Positions 53,453 to 62,619 of a stretch of 64,000 nt of DNA are shown one piece after another (position 1 is the stretch's first letter; each line of letters opens with the position of its first letter). Both the position numbers and the translations under genes were made by a program. This DNA is from Sphingomonas sp. PAMC 26621 (GTDB lineage: Bacteria > Pseudomonadota > Alphaproteobacteria > Sphingomonadales > Sphingomonadaceae): assembly GCF_000251145.1 (NCBI RefSeq), contig NZ_AIDW01000013.1, positions 20,823-84,822 of the forward strand. The letters run 5' to 3'. Under the pieces are notes generated by a model. That model worked only from the letters and a program-made list of their open reading frames with translations. It had not been told where the DNA came from and searched no databases.

Positions 53453-55813
53453 ATGCCCAAGCGTACCCCTAGCATCCCCAAGGGTCTGCCGACCCGCGAG
53501 CAGATCCTCGACTTCATCGCCACCTCCGACACCCCCGCCGGCAAGCGCGAGATCGCGCGCGCCTTCGGGCTGACCGCGCAGGACAAGATCCTGTTGAAGG
53601 CGCTCTTGAAGGACATGGCCGACGAGGGGCTGATCGACAGCGCCCCCGGCCGCGCGTTCCACAAGATGGGAGGCGTGCCGAAGGTGACCGTCCTGCGCGT
53701 CATGGACGTCGACGACGGCGGCAATATCTGGACGGTCCCGGAACGGTGGGACGCCGACACCCCTGCGCCGAAACTGCGCGTGCGCGAGCGCAAGAACGGA
53801 TCGCTCGGGATCGGCGACCGCGTGCTCGCGCGGACCGAGGAAGCCGGGCAGGGCTGGATCGCGATCCCGATGAAGGTGCTCCCGCGCGGCGAGCAGCTCG
53901 TGCTCGGCGTGCTGCGGCAGGAGCCGGGCGGCATGTGGCTGCAGGGCGTGGAGAAGAAGGAGCGGTCCGAGTTCGCGGTGTCCGACGCGGGCGGTGCGCA
54001 GGCGGGCGATCTGGTGCTTGCCGAGAAGGCGGGGCGGCCGCCGCGGATCACGGTGCGCGTGACACAGGTGCTGGGCGATCCGTTCGCACCGCGCAGTTTC
54101 TCGCTAATCGCGATCCACAAGCTCGGCATTCCCGACGTTTTCTCGGGGGAAACGCTCGACGAAGCGGTGCGCGTCGCGCGCCAGCCGCTGGGGGACGACC
54201 GCGAGGACCTGCGGCATCTTCCGATCGTCGCGATCGATCCGGCCGATGCGCGCGATCACGACGATGCGGTGTGGGCCATGCCCGACGACGACCCCGCGAA
54301 CGATGGCGGCTGGCAGGCGATCGTCGCGATCGCGGACGTGTCCTTCTATGTCCGCCCCGGTTCGTCGCTCGACCGCGAGGCGCGGCGGCGCGGCAACAGC
54401 GTCTATTTCCCCGACCGTGTCGTGCCGATGCTGCCCGAGAGCCTGTCGGCGGAGATGTGCTCGCTCAAGCAGGGCGTCGATCGCGCTGCGCTGGTCTGCC
54501 ATTTGCGGATCGGCAAGGACGGGACACTCAAGAGCTGGCGCTTCACCCGCGCGGTCGTGCGGATCGCGGCGAACCTTGCGTATGAAGATGCGCAGGCGAT
54601 GATGGATGGTATCAAGCCCCCTCCCTTTAGGGGAGGGGTTGGGGTGGGGCAGTCCAGCAGAACTGAATTCTCTGCGAGGCACGGCCCCACCCCCAACCCC
54701 TCCCCTGAAGGGGAGGGGCTTCAGGACGGTTCCGGCGTTAATCCCATCCTCGCCGCGCTCCTCCCGCTGTGGGACTGCTGGCGCGCGCTCAACACGGCGC
54801 GCGAGGCCCGCGCCCCGCTCGACCTCGATCTCCCCGAACGCCGCGTGGTACTCGACGAGATGGGACGGATCCTGTCGGTCGCGCCGCGTGAGCGGCTCGA
54901 CGCGCACAAGTTGATCGAGGATTACATGATCGCCGCGAACGTCGCCGCCGCCAAGGCGCTCGAGGCGAAGAAGGCGCCGGTGATGTACCGCGTCCACGAA
55001 CAGCCGAGCCGCGAGAAGATCGTCGCGTTGAAGGAGTATCTCAAGACCTTCGGGATCGAGTTCGCGCTCGGGCAGGTGATTCAGCCGCGCACCTTCAACC
55101 ACATCCTCGCCAAGGTCGCGGAGGACGACATGCGCCCGCAGATCATGGAGCAGGTGTTGCGGACCCAGACGCAGGCCTATTACGCGCCGGTCAATCTCGG
55201 GCATTTCGGGTTGGCGCTCGGGAGCTACGGGCACTTCACCTCGCCGATCCGGCGGTATGCCGATCTGCTCGTCCACCGCTCGCTGGTCGCCGCGTACAAG
55301 CTTGGTGACGGCGGGCTGACCGAGGGCGAGACCGCTGGGATGGAGCGGATCGGCCAGTCGATCTCGCAGTTCGAGCGCCGCGCGATGGAGGCCGAGCGCG
55401 ACACGATCGACCGCTATGTCGCTGCGTTCCTGTCGGAGCGTGTCGGCGAAGTGCTCGAGACGCGGATCACCGGGGTCACCAACTTCGGCTTCTTCGCGAC
55501 GGTCGAGGGCATCGGCGGCGACGGGCTGATGCCCGTGCGCGACATTGGCGGCGAATATTTCCGCTTCGACGAGGCTTCGCGCACGCTGACGGGCGAGCAG
55601 AGCGGGACGGTCTACGCCAGCGGGCAGAAGCTGCCGTTGCGGCTCGCCGAGGCGAACCCGGTGTCGGGTGCGTTGCGGTTCGAGATGGTCGAGGGGCGCG
55701 GCGCCGCGCCAGGCCGCGAAACGCGCGACCGCAAGCCGGGCAAGCCCGCAGGGCGGGTCCTCAAGCGGCGCGGGCGGCCCGCCAACATCAAACATCAGGG
55801 GAAGAAACGGTAG
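53453..55813 (+). CDS. rnr: Ribonuclease R, carrying an in-frame palindromic repeat
   Basis: 786 residues from the ATG at 53453 (an ATG at 53414 is less likely). RNase R is a processive 3'-5' exonuclease for structured RNA. It has an N-terminal helix-turn-helix (about 5-75) and cold-shock domains. The RNB domain has the catalytic Asp cluster PADARDHDDAVWA and FYVRPGSSLDREARRRGNSVYFPDRVVPMLPE. The C-terminal S1 domain has RITGVTNFGFFATVEG, and the tail is basic. The 108-bp repeat (54614-54721) encodes residues about 388-423 ([12 protein letters not shown] region) within the RNB domain between LAYEDAQ and LPLWDCWRAL, without frameshift. Confidence 0.94.
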   Translation: MPKRTPSIPKGLPTREQILDFIATSDTPAGKREIARAFGLTAQDKILLKALLKDMADEGLIDSAPGRAFHKMGGVPKVTVLRVMDVDDGGNIWTVPERWDADTPAPKLRVRERKNGSLGIGDRVLARTEEAGQGWIAIPMKVLPRGEQLVLGVLRQEPGGMWLQGVEKKERSEFAVSDAGGAQAGDLVLAEKAGRPPRITVRVTQVLGDPFAPRSFSLIAIHKLGIPDVFSGETLDEAVRVARQPLGDDREDLRHLPIVAIDPADARDHDDAVWAMPDDDPANDGGWQAIVAIADVSFYVRPGSSLDREARRRGNSVYFPDRVVPMLPESLSAEMCSLKQGVDRAALVCHLRIGKDGTLKSWRFTRAVVRIAANLAYEDAQAMMDGIKPPPFRGGVGVGQSSRTEFSARHGPTPNPSPEGEGLQDGSGVNPILAALLPLWDCWRALNTAREARAPLDLDLPERRVVLDEMGRILSVAPRERLDAHKLIEDYMIAANVAAAKALEAKKAPVMYRVHEQPSREKIVALKEYLKTFGIEFALGQVIQPRTFNHILAKVAEDDMRPQIMEQVLRTQTQAYYAPVNLGHFGLALGSYGHFTSPIRRYADLLVHRSLVAAYKLGDGGLTEGETAGMERIGQSISQFERRAMEAERDTIDRYVAAFLSERVGEVLETRITGVTNFGFFATVEGIGGDGLMPVRDIGGEYFRFDEASRTLTGEQSGTVYASGQKLPLRLAEANPVSGALRFEMVEGRGAAPGRETRDRKPGKPAGRVLKRRGRPANIKHQGKKR
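54614..54721. repeat. In-frame palindromic element inside rnr, GGGGAGGGGCTT family
   Basis: Exactly 108 bp, equal to the core of the copy at 2940-3047, but inverted relative to it. Left end AAGCCCCCTCCC, right end GGGGAGGGGCTT; each arm carries its own CCTCCC...GGGAGG hairpin. It adds 36 codons to the RNase R gene and contains no stop in that frame. The centres of the two copies are also related when one is reversed, so they are homologous elements. Confidence 0.88.
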
Positions 55814-55863
55814 CAGCCGCCGACCCGCGCACTGTGCCTCTATAAAGCGCGGATGGGGGAGAC

Positions 55864-56904
55864 ATGGCGAGCCCGCGCGTTGATGAAGAGACAGTGCTGT
55901 CAGGTTGTGCGGCACGCGGCCCGGGCGGGTACTGCGTGACCCGTCGATGCGCCCGCGGCGCTGACTCCAGGAGTCTGGAAGCGCACTGGCTCCGGCATTT
56001 CGACACGGTCGAACGGCTTGCGGAAATGGGGTCGTGGCGGCTCGACCTGACGAATGCGACGATGGACTGGACCCGGCAGGCGCGGTGCCTGTTCGGGATC
56101 AGTCCTGACCGACCCGGTCCGCCTTGGCATCGTTTCCTCCTCTTTTTCCCGGTGAACGACCGGATGGTCCTGATGCAGGCGATTGACCGCGCGATCGACA
56201 CCGGCATGAGTTTCGAAGTCGAGGCCGAGATCGTCACACAGACGGGCCGTCGCCGCCGATTGCGCAACGTCGGGGAAATCGATGGCGGCGGGGGGCCACG
56301 CCCGACGCTGGTTTGCGTCTGTCAGGACATCACGGTTCGGCATGAGATCGAGCGCGCGCTCGAGCGGAGTGCGATGGTCGACGAACTGACCGGGATCGCC
56401 AACCGCGCCGCCCTCAACATGTTCCTGACCGAGCAGATCGAGCAGCGCATCGGCGACGCCGGGTTGGCGGTCGTTCTGATCGACCTCGACAATTTCAAGC
56501 GCGTAAATGACACCTACGGTCATCAGGCCGGCGACGATGTCCTCCAGCGCGTTGCCCAAACATTGGTCTCGCAAGGCGAGGGATTCGGCTTTGTCGCTCG
56601 CCTAGGCGGCGACGAATTCGTCCTGGCGATCACCGAGGCGGAAAGGATCGCGACGGTTCGTACGGTTCTCGCCAAATTGCTGGCCGACCTGACGATCGAG
56701 GTGAACGGGGGGGCGGGGCCGATCACGGTTCGCGCGACCATGGGCGCGTGTCTGTTCGATCAGGGCATCACGACACGCAGCGAAATCCTGCGGCGCGCGG
56801 ATCTGTCGCTCTACAACGCCAAGGCGCTCGGCAAGGGCAGAGCAATGGTCGCGGGCGACCTGCGTCCTATCCTGCCTATGACGACGGACGGACGAGCCTC
56901 CTAG
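55864..56904 (+). CDS. Diguanylate cyclase with N-terminal PAS-like domain
   Basis: 346 residues. It synthesises c-di-GMP from GTP. The GGDEF active-site motif is at 248-252 (RLGGDEFVLAI), with IDLDNFKRVNDTYGHQAGD upstream as the conserved metal and base site. The N-terminal half (about 45-160) has the PAS-like segments 'MGSWRLDLTNATMDWTRQARCLFGIS' region and VCVCQDITVRHEIERALE. No RxxD inhibition site is found five residues before GGDEF (sequence there is FGFVA). It therefore may lack product feedback. No membrane segment. Convergent with the next gene. Confidence 0.93.
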   Translation: MASPRVDEETVLSGCAARGPGGYCVTRRCARGADSRSLEAHWLRHFDTVERLAEMGSWRLDLTNATMDWTRQARCLFGISPDRPGPPWHRFLLFFPVNDRMVLMQAIDRAIDTGMSFEVEAEIVTQTGRRRRLRNVGEIDGGGGPRPTLVCVCQDITVRHEIERALERSAMVDELTGIANRAALNMFLTEQIEQRIGDAGLAVVLIDLDNFKRVNDTYGHQAGDDVLQRVAQTLVSQGEGFGFVARLGGDEFVLAITEAERIATVRTVLAKLLADLTIEVNGGAGPITVRATMGACLFDQGITTRSEILRRADLSLYNAKALGKGRAMVAGDLRPILPMTTDGRAS

Positions 56905-56952
56905 ACGTTTCGGCGGGCAGGAACTCAGGAGCGCTAGACGCCGCTCCGATCG

Positions 56953-58110
56953 TCATCCCGCGCGGAACGTCAGCCCCGCCCTGGCCTGCAACCGGTCCGT
57001 CAGCACGCGCCCCATCAGCGCGCCCGGGGTCCAGATTCCGCCGGCGCCGGTCACGTCTTCGACCAGGCAACGTGCGGTTTGGGCGATCATCTTGCTGGTC
57101 GAGCCATAGCCCGGGTCCTTGTCGCCAGTGACGACGCAATCCAACCGCTCGCCGCCCGGCCCTTCGCCGATGAACAGCAGGTCGTAGAAGCCCGCGTCGC
57201 GTTCCTCCCGCGACGGGCCTTCGCCGGGCTTCGGCCCCTTGTCGCTGGAGAGCGGATTGATCTTGGCGATCGCTTCCGCGGCGGCCTTGCCCATTTCACC
57301 GAGTCCGGGCGCGACCATCATCTCGTCATAGACGAACCCCGGACCGTACGCATCGCCGAGCAGGAAATTGGTGCGATGGACGTTCTTGGTGTTGATCGGC
57401 GCCATGATGAAGGGGGCGACCCACGCCTCGATCGTCTTGTCATATTCCGGCAGCAGCCCACGCGGTTGCGACGGTCCTTCGAACCCGGGGGTCAGCGCGA
57501 ACGGATTGACGAGCAGCCCGACCACCGACGGATCCTTTGCCGCCGCCGCCAGCGTCGCCTTCAGGCTGGCGGCGGTGCCACCCGAAAAGCCACCCTGCAT
57601 CTTGCGCACGCGACCTTTCACGCGGGACAGGGGGTGGCCGAATTTCGCTTTCGCCGCGTCCTGTAGGCTCAGCACGCCGAGATCGAACGGGATCGAGTCG
57701 AACCCGCAACTGAACACGATTCGCGCGCCGGTGCGCCTGGCGGTTTCGTGATGTGCGTCGATCATGTGGCGCATCCAGGCGGGTTCGCCGCACAGATCGA
57801 CATAGGCGGTGCCTGTCTCGGCGCAGGCCGCGACGAGGTCGCTGCCGTACAACTGATACGGTCCGACGGTCGTGAGCACGACGTTGGTGCGGTTGCAGAG
57901 CGCGCGGAGCGCGGCGGGGTCGTCGGCGTTGGCGGTGATCAGCGGGGTGTCGCCGGGCGCGCCGATCGCGTCGCGGACCTGCTCGAGCTTGGTCAGCGAG
58001 CGGCCCGCCATCGCCCAGCGTGGCGCGCCGGTGGCGAGGAGATATTCGGCGACGAGACGTCCGGTGAAGCCGGTTGCTCCGAAGACGATGATGTCGAAGT
58101 CGCGCGCCAT
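56953..58110 (-). CDS. Saccharopine dehydrogenase-like oxidoreductase (trans-enoyl-reductase type)
   Basis: 385 residues from the ATG at 58110, which follows a good GGAGGG. The N-terminal Rossmann motif is VFGATGFTGRLVAEYLLATG, followed by AGRSLTKLEQ. A central TVGPYQLYG and YVDLCGEPAWMRHMI pattern, and FSCGFDSIPFDLG, match the saccharopine dehydrogenase/trans-acting enoyl reductase family rather than true lysine-pathway enzymes. Related proteins serve polyketide or lipid pathways in actinobacteria and lipid droplets in eukaryotes. No substrate can be assigned. A palindromic repeat lies upstream. Confidence 0.86.
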   Translation of the reverse strand: MARDFDIIVFGATGFTGRLVAEYLLATGAPRWAMAGRSLTKLEQVRDAIGAPGDTPLITANADDPAALRALCNRTNVVLTTVGPYQLYGSDLVAACAETGTAYVDLCGEPAWMRHMIDAHHETARRTGARIVFSCGFDSIPFDLGVLSLQDAAKAKFGHPLSRVKGRVRKMQGGFSGGTAASLKATLAAAAKDPSVVGLLVNPFALTPGFEGPSQPRGLLPEYDKTIEAWVAPFIMAPINTKNVHRTNFLLGDAYGPGFVYDEMMVAPGLGEMGKAAAEAIAKINPLSSDKGPKPGEGPSREERDAGFYDLLFIGEGPGGERLDCVVTGDKDPGYGSTSKMIAQTARCLVEDVTGAGGIWTPGALMGRVLTDRLQARAGLTFRAG

Positions 58111-58259
58111 GTGACCCTCCGTTGTGCGGTCCGGATGCTGTTGCCCGGTTGCGCGGAGTGTGCGGCATGGTTGCGGCGGCGACAAGCCTGTGAAGCTGGG
58201 GATCGGTTAGCAACATGGTGGCTGCCCGCCGAGGGGACATCCGCCTAGTCTTAACACTC

Positions 58260-58352
58260 CCGTCACCCTGAACTCGTTTCAGGGTCCACCGCGCCACGAT
58301 GACGGACCGGGCCCGTTGCACAGTGGATGCTGAAACACGTTCAGCATGACGG
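58260..58352. repeat. Nested palindromic element, TCCACCG family, 93-bp copy
   Basis: Left: CGTCACCCTGAACTCGTTTCAGGGTCCACCG. Right: CAGTGGATGCTGAAACACGTTCAGCATGACGG, with paired CTGAAC/GTTTCAG and CTGAAAC/GTTCAG hairpins inside each half. It sits in the 307-bp gap between convergent-flanking genes (58111-58417), which holds nothing else visible. Confidence 0.78.
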
Positions 58353-58417
58353 CTGGGGGGCTACTGCGGGGTGACGGGCCGCATCACCCCGGCGAAGGCC
58401 GGGCCGTCCCGTTCATG

Positions 58418-60232
58418 TCACGCCGCCTCGTTGAACTGCAAACTCGCGAGCCGCGCGTACAGGCCGTTCTCCCCGATCAACGACCCGTGCGACCCTTGTT
58501 CGACGATCTGCCCGTCGCGCATCACGATGATTCGCTTCGCCGCACGGACGGTCGCGAGGCGGTGCGCGATGACGAGCGTGGTGCGGTCGGTCATCAGCCG
58601 CTCGAGCGCTTCCTGCACCAGCCGTTCGCTCTCGGCGTCGAGTGCGCTAGTCGCTTCGTCGAGCAGCAGGATCGGTGCGTTGCAGAGCAGCGCACGTGCG
58701 ATCGCGACTCGCTGGCGCTGCCCGCCCGAAAGCCGCGCACCGCTTTCGCCGAGGAAGGTGTCTAGTCCGTCGGGCAATTTGCGCAGGAATTCGGCGGCGT
58801 TGGCGGCCTCGGCGGCGGCCCACAGCTCGTCGTCGCGCGCGTCCCACCGGCCATAGCGGAGGTTGTCGCGCGCGGTAGCACCGAAGATGACGGTTTCCTG
58901 CGGCACCATCGCGATCCGCGCGCGGATCTCGGCGGGGTCGGCGTTGCGCAGATCGACCCCATCGATCCGGACCGAGCCGGCGTCGGGATCGTAGAAACGC
59001 TGGATCAACTGGAACAAGGTCGTCTTGCCAGCGCCCGACGGACCGACGATCGCGACCGTCTCGCCACTTGCGATGTCGAGCGAGAAATCGTGGAGCGCCG
59101 CGACGTCCTGCCGGGTCGGGTAGCGGAATTCGACGTGATCGAAGGTCAGCGTGCCGCGCGCCGGGACGGGGAGCGTCGCCGGTGCGGCGGGCGCGCGGAT
59201 CTCGGGTTCCTCGTTGAGCAGCTCGGCCAGCCGCTCGGCCGCGCCCGAGGCGCGGAGCAGATCGCCATATACTTCGGTCAGCGCGCCGAACGCGCCCGTC
59301 ACCAGGCCGGCGGTAAAGATGAACGCGGTCAGCGCGCCGCCGGTCAGCCGCCCGGCGGAGACGTCCGACAGGGTCGACCACATCAGCAGCGTGACTGCAC
59401 CGAACAACAGCCCGATCACCAGCGCGGTCATGAGCGCGCGGATCCGGATGCGGCGCTTGGCAGCGGTGAAGCTGCGCTCGACCGCGCCCGCGAACCGTTC
59501 GGATTCGCGCCGTTCCTGGCCGAAGGCCTGGACGATCTTCATCGCGCCGAACGTCTCGACCGCCATCGCGCCAATGTCGGCAATGCGATCCTGGCTTGAG
59601 CGCGAGTAGCTCTGGACCCGCCGCCCGAGCAGCATGATCGGCAGCACGACGATCGGGATACCGATGATCAGCATCCCCGCGAGCTTGGGCGCGAGCGCGA
59701 ACAGCGAGATGATCCCGCCGGTCCCGGTCAGCACGTTGCGCAGCGCGACCGAGACGGTGGTGCCGACCGCGCTCTCGATCTGCGCGGTGTCCGACGTGAG
59801 GCGCGAGGCGACTTCCGAGGGGCGGTTCTCCTCGAACCAGCGCGGCGCGAGCCGCAACAGGTTCGCCTGCACCGCCGTGCGAATATCGGCGACGGTCCGT
59901 TCGCCCAGCCACGAGACGAAATAGAAGCGCACCGCCGTCGCGACCGCGAGCACCGCGACCAGCGCGAACAGGCCGTAGAAGACCTGGTTGATATGATCGG
60001 GGTTGCCGCCGTGGCTGAACCCCTGGTCGATCACCGACTTGAACGTCCACGGAATGTACAGCGTCGTTGCCGAGGTCGTCAGCAGGGCAAGCAGCGCGAT
60101 CGCGATCTGCGCGGGATAGCGCGACCCGAAATGCCAGATCATCAGGAGATTGCTGAGCTTGCGACGCCCCTCCCGCGGCATGTCCTTGGACGGTATGTCT
60201 GACGTCGGAGCGGCTTGTACGGGATCTGCCAT
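58418..60232 (-). CDS. ABC transporter, fused permease-ATPase (MsbA-like exporter)
   Basis: 604 residues, a half transporter that dimerises. It has an N-terminal region with six hydrophobic helices (about 40-330). The ATPase carries Walker A VGPSGAGKTTL, Q-loop region, signature LSGGQRQRVAIARALL, Walker B ILLLDEATSALD and the H-loop in TLVIAHRLAT. MsbA-like proteins flip lipid A core or export drugs and lipids; the family includes many roles, so the cargo is not assigned. An alphaproteobacterial group of this type often precedes lipid genes. No partner gene is seen. Confidence 0.92.
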   Translation of the reverse strand: MADPVQAAPTSDIPSKDMPREGRRKLSNLLMIWHFGSRYPAQIAIALLALLTTSATTLYIPWTFKSVIDQGFSHGGNPDHINQVFYGLFALVAVLAVATAVRFYFVSWLGERTVADIRTAVQANLLRLAPRWFEENRPSEVASRLTSDTAQIESAVGTTVSVALRNVLTGTGGIISLFALAPKLAGMLIIGIPIVVLPIMLLGRRVQSYSRSSQDRIADIGAMAVETFGAMKIVQAFGQERRESERFAGAVERSFTAAKRRIRIRALMTALVIGLLFGAVTLLMWSTLSDVSAGRLTGGALTAFIFTAGLVTGAFGALTEVYGDLLRASGAAERLAELLNEEPEIRAPAAPATLPVPARGTLTFDHVEFRYPTRQDVAALHDFSLDIASGETVAIVGPSGAGKTTLFQLIQRFYDPDAGSVRIDGVDLRNADPAEIRARIAMVPQETVIFGATARDNLRYGRWDARDDELWAAAEAANAAEFLRKLPDGLDTFLGESGARLSGGQRQRVAIARALLCNAPILLLDEATSALDAESERLVQEALERLMTDRTTLVIAHRLATVRAAKRIIVMRDGQIVEQGSHGSLIGENGLYARLASLQFNEAA

Positions 60233-60387
60233 GCGCTTCGCCTAGCAGGGACCGTGGGCCGCCTCAATCGGCGTGCATCATAATCCTCGGCCGTGCGTAT
60301 TGATATGATGCAGATGCGCCGCCCGTTCGTCGCATCACCGTATTAAGATGGATAGAATCGTAGATACGGTATGCTAGAAGGCCGGCC

Positions 60388-61605
60388 ATGCTCTATAACG
60401 CTTACGAAATTCAGAAATCCATGCTCGCCGGGGCGAGCGCCATGGCCGACTTCAGCGCAGGCTGGCTGAGCAATCCGGCCAATCCGTTCGCCTATTTCGG
60501 TGGCGGGGCGGTGATGGGTTCGGCGCTCGAAGTGTTCGCGCATGCCGCCGCCCCGCGCGGCAAGCCGGCGTTCGGTCTGGCCTCGACCGAGGTGGACGGC
60601 AAGACCGTCGCGGTTACGGAAGAGATCGTCATGCGCAAGCCGTTCGGCCAGCTCAAGCGGTTCGTTCGCGAAGGCGTGGAGAGCGGGCCCAAGCTGTTGA
60701 TCGTCGCGCCGATGTCGGGGCATTACGCCACGCTGTTGCGCGGCACGGTCGAGCGGATGTTCCCGGTGGCGGATGTCTACATCACCGATTGGCGCGATGC
60801 GAAGCAGGTGCCGCTGTCGGACGGCAAGTTCGATCTCGATGATTACATCGATTATCTGATCGAATTCCTCGAGGCGATCGGGCCGGGTGCGCACATGCTC
60901 GCGGTCTGCCAGCCGTCGGTGCCGTGCTACGCCGCTGCCTGTGTGATGAGCGCGGACCAGCATCCGTGCCGTCCCAAGACGCTGACGATGATGGGTGGCC
61001 CGGTGGACACGCGCGAGGCGCCGACTTCGGTCAACACGCTCGCGACCGAACGGCCGCACAGCTGGTTCAGCCAGAATGTCATCGCGACGATCCCTGCGTC
61101 GCATCCGGGGGCTGGTCGCAAGGTCTATCCGGGGTTTCTGCAATTGGCCGGTTTCATGTCGATGAACCTCGGCAGCCACATGATGTCGCATTACGAGATG
61201 TTCAAACATCTGGTCGACGGCGAGGATCTGGAAGCGGATGCGACCAAGCGCTTCTACGAGGAATATCGCTCGGTCTGCGACATGACCGCGGAATTTTATC
61301 TCCAGACGATCGACGTGGTCTTCCAGGACCATTCGCTCCCCAAGGGCACGATGACCCACCGCGGGCGCATGGTCGATCCGGGTGCGATCACTGACATCGC
61401 GATCCTAGCGATCGAGGGCGAGAAGGACGATATTTCGGGGTTGGGGCAGACGCGGGCGGCGTTGACGATCGCGACGAATTTGCCGGAAGAGAAGAAGCGC
61501 TATTATATGGCCGAGGGCGCTGGCCATTACGGGATCTTCAACGGCTCCAAGTGGCGAACCAAGGTCGCGCCGGTGGTCGAGGAATGGATGAAAGCGCACG
61601 GCTGA
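60388..61605 (+). CDS. phaZ: Intracellular polyhydroxyalkanoate (PHB) depolymerase
   Basis: 405 residues. It mobilises carbon stored as polyhydroxybutyrate granules. The family's Cys-based active site is visible: nucleophile Cys174 in the AVCQPSVPC motif, and the C-terminal His in EGAGHYGIF. N-terminal YNAYEIQKSMLAGASAMADFS, and LLIVAPMSGHYATLLRGTVE, YITDWRDAK are conserved in intracellular PhaZ enzymes. No signal peptide is present, as expected for a cytoplasmic enzyme. A 155-bp AT-richer leader precedes it. The thiolase two genes away could feed the opposite direction of the same carbon store. Confidence 0.93.
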   Translation: MLYNAYEIQKSMLAGASAMADFSAGWLSNPANPFAYFGGGAVMGSALEVFAHAAAPRGKPAFGLASTEVDGKTVAVTEEIVMRKPFGQLKRFVREGVESGPKLLIVAPMSGHYATLLRGTVERMFPVADVYITDWRDAKQVPLSDGKFDLDDYIDYLIEFLEAIGPGAHMLAVCQPSVPCYAAACVMSADQHPCRPKTLTMMGGPVDTREAPTSVNTLATERPHSWFSQNVIATIPASHPGAGRKVYPGFLQLAGFMSMNLGSHMMSHYEMFKHLVDGEDLEADATKRFYEEYRSVCDMTAEFYLQTIDVVFQDHSLPKGTMTHRGRMVDPGAITDIAILAIEGEKDDISGLGQTRAALTIATNLPEEKKRYYMAEGAGHYGIFNGSKWRTKVAPVVEEWMKAHG

Positions 61606-61634
61606 GGCCGGGGCACCGCGCTTTGTCAAAACCG

Positions 61635-61727
61635 GCGTCACCCTGAACTTGTTTCAGGGTCCACCGTTCAGCAAGTCCAGACCGTGTTTGTTGTGCGGTG
61701 GATGCTGAAACAAGTTCAGCATGACGG
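61635..61727. repeat. Nested palindromic element, TCCACCG family, 93-bp copy
   Basis: Left: GCGTCACCCTGAACTTGTTTCAGGGTCCACCG. Right: GTGGATGCTGAAACAAGTTCAGCATGACG. Same length and box positions as at 529 and 58260. It lies between convergent phaZ and the pyridoxamine-oxidase-fold gene. Confidence 0.8.
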
Positions 61728-61806
61728 CGGATGGAAGCACGGGCGGCGCTTCCGCCCCTAGCTTGTGCGGGATCCCGACACGCCGCCAGGATCCCGCAAT
61801 AACATC

Positions 61807-62286
61807 CTATGCCGCGGTCGTGCTGACCTTGGCGTGGCTGCTGCTTTCCTCTGCGGTAATCGTGCCGCCGAACAGCATCTTGACGCGACCCGTCAGTGAA
61901 ATGTCGGTTTCCCACAATTCGGCACTGTCGATGTCCATCCGCAGCAGCGCGAGGTTGGGGTCTTCCTTGCCTTCAGGGAACCATGCCTCGACCTGCTTGC
62001 TCCACAGCTTGTCGATCATGCCCTTGTCATTGTCCTGACGGATCGTGCCGGACATGCAGGCGAAATAGTCATGCCCCTTGGACACGAACTGCGCCATCAC
62101 CTTGCCGCCGTCGGCCAGGCGGTTATCCTTGCCGGTGAAAAAGAACAGCGTGTCGACCAGATCCTTGTCGAGCTGCGCCATCAGCGGCTCGCTGTGCGAC
62201 GATCCGTCGGCCTTGCCCACCATGAGGTAGGGGCTGTCCGCCATCTTCTTCCACAGCGTCTCTTTGATTTCCTGAGTGTCGGCCAT
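61807..62286 (-). CDS. Pyridoxamine 5'-phosphate oxidase-fold (general stress) protein
   Basis: 159 residues, ATG preceded by AAGGAGAG. The split-barrel flavin fold is suggested by MADSPYLMVGKADGSSHSEPLMAQLD, LFFFTGKDNRLADGG, YFACMSGTIRQDND and KQVEAWFPEGKEDPNLALLRMDID. The last segment, 'W-x-P-x-G-x-x-D', is the signature of the 'general stress protein 26' group. Members bind FMN or F420 and their reaction is unclear. It is probably cytoplasmic. Confidence 0.85.
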   Translation of the reverse strand: MADTQEIKETLWKKMADSPYLMVGKADGSSHSEPLMAQLDKDLVDTLFFFTGKDNRLADGGKVMAQFVSKGHDYFACMSGTIRQDNDKGMIDKLWSKQVEAWFPEGKEDPNLALLRMDIDSAELWETDISLTGRVKMLFGGTITAEESSSHAKVSTTAA

Positions 62287-62515
62287 GCGTGTCTCTCCTT
62301 AAGGACGGTTCGGGAAGGAAACGACGGGACGCTAGGTTGGTTGCTCTGGATTTTTCGCAGGCTAATCAGCAAGACCTCGTCGCCATTCGGGAAGACGATA
62401 GATTGCCGTCATGGCATGATGGACAGACAATTCCCTGCCAAGTTTGCGGATATTTGAAGTCTATATTAGTCATTCGATCGGCGGCAATCCGGCCGCTAAG
62501 ATGAGAGGTGGACCT

Positions 62516-62608
62516 ATGACGGTCGCCGATCTGTGCCTGCTTCTGGGCGTGCTTTTCGCCTTCACGACCTTGGTCCTGAAGATCATCGAGATGGCACGCA
62601 AAGACTAG
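62516..62608 (+). CDS. 30-residue predicted membrane protein (small-toxin-like)
   Basis: A complete 30-codon frame starts at the ATG at 62516, with AGAGGTGG seven to eight bases upstream. Reading: MTVADLCLLLGVLFAFTTLV, then LKIIEMARKD. A single hydrophobic span (about 6-22) precedes a basic-acidic tail, a layout seen in short holin-like toxins of type I systems, but I cannot claim homology. Two perfect or near-perfect hairpins (62620-62684) and a second copy of the leader follow the stop. Expression or function is not shown by sequence alone. Confidence 0.5.
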   Translation: MTVADLCLLLGVLFAFTTLVLKIIEMARKD

Positions 62609-62619
62609 GGCGCACGGGC

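Noticed and set aside
54104..55915. 603-codon minus-strand frame over rnr
   Set aside because: Arg/His-rich shadow with no motifs; RNase R occupies the plus strand.
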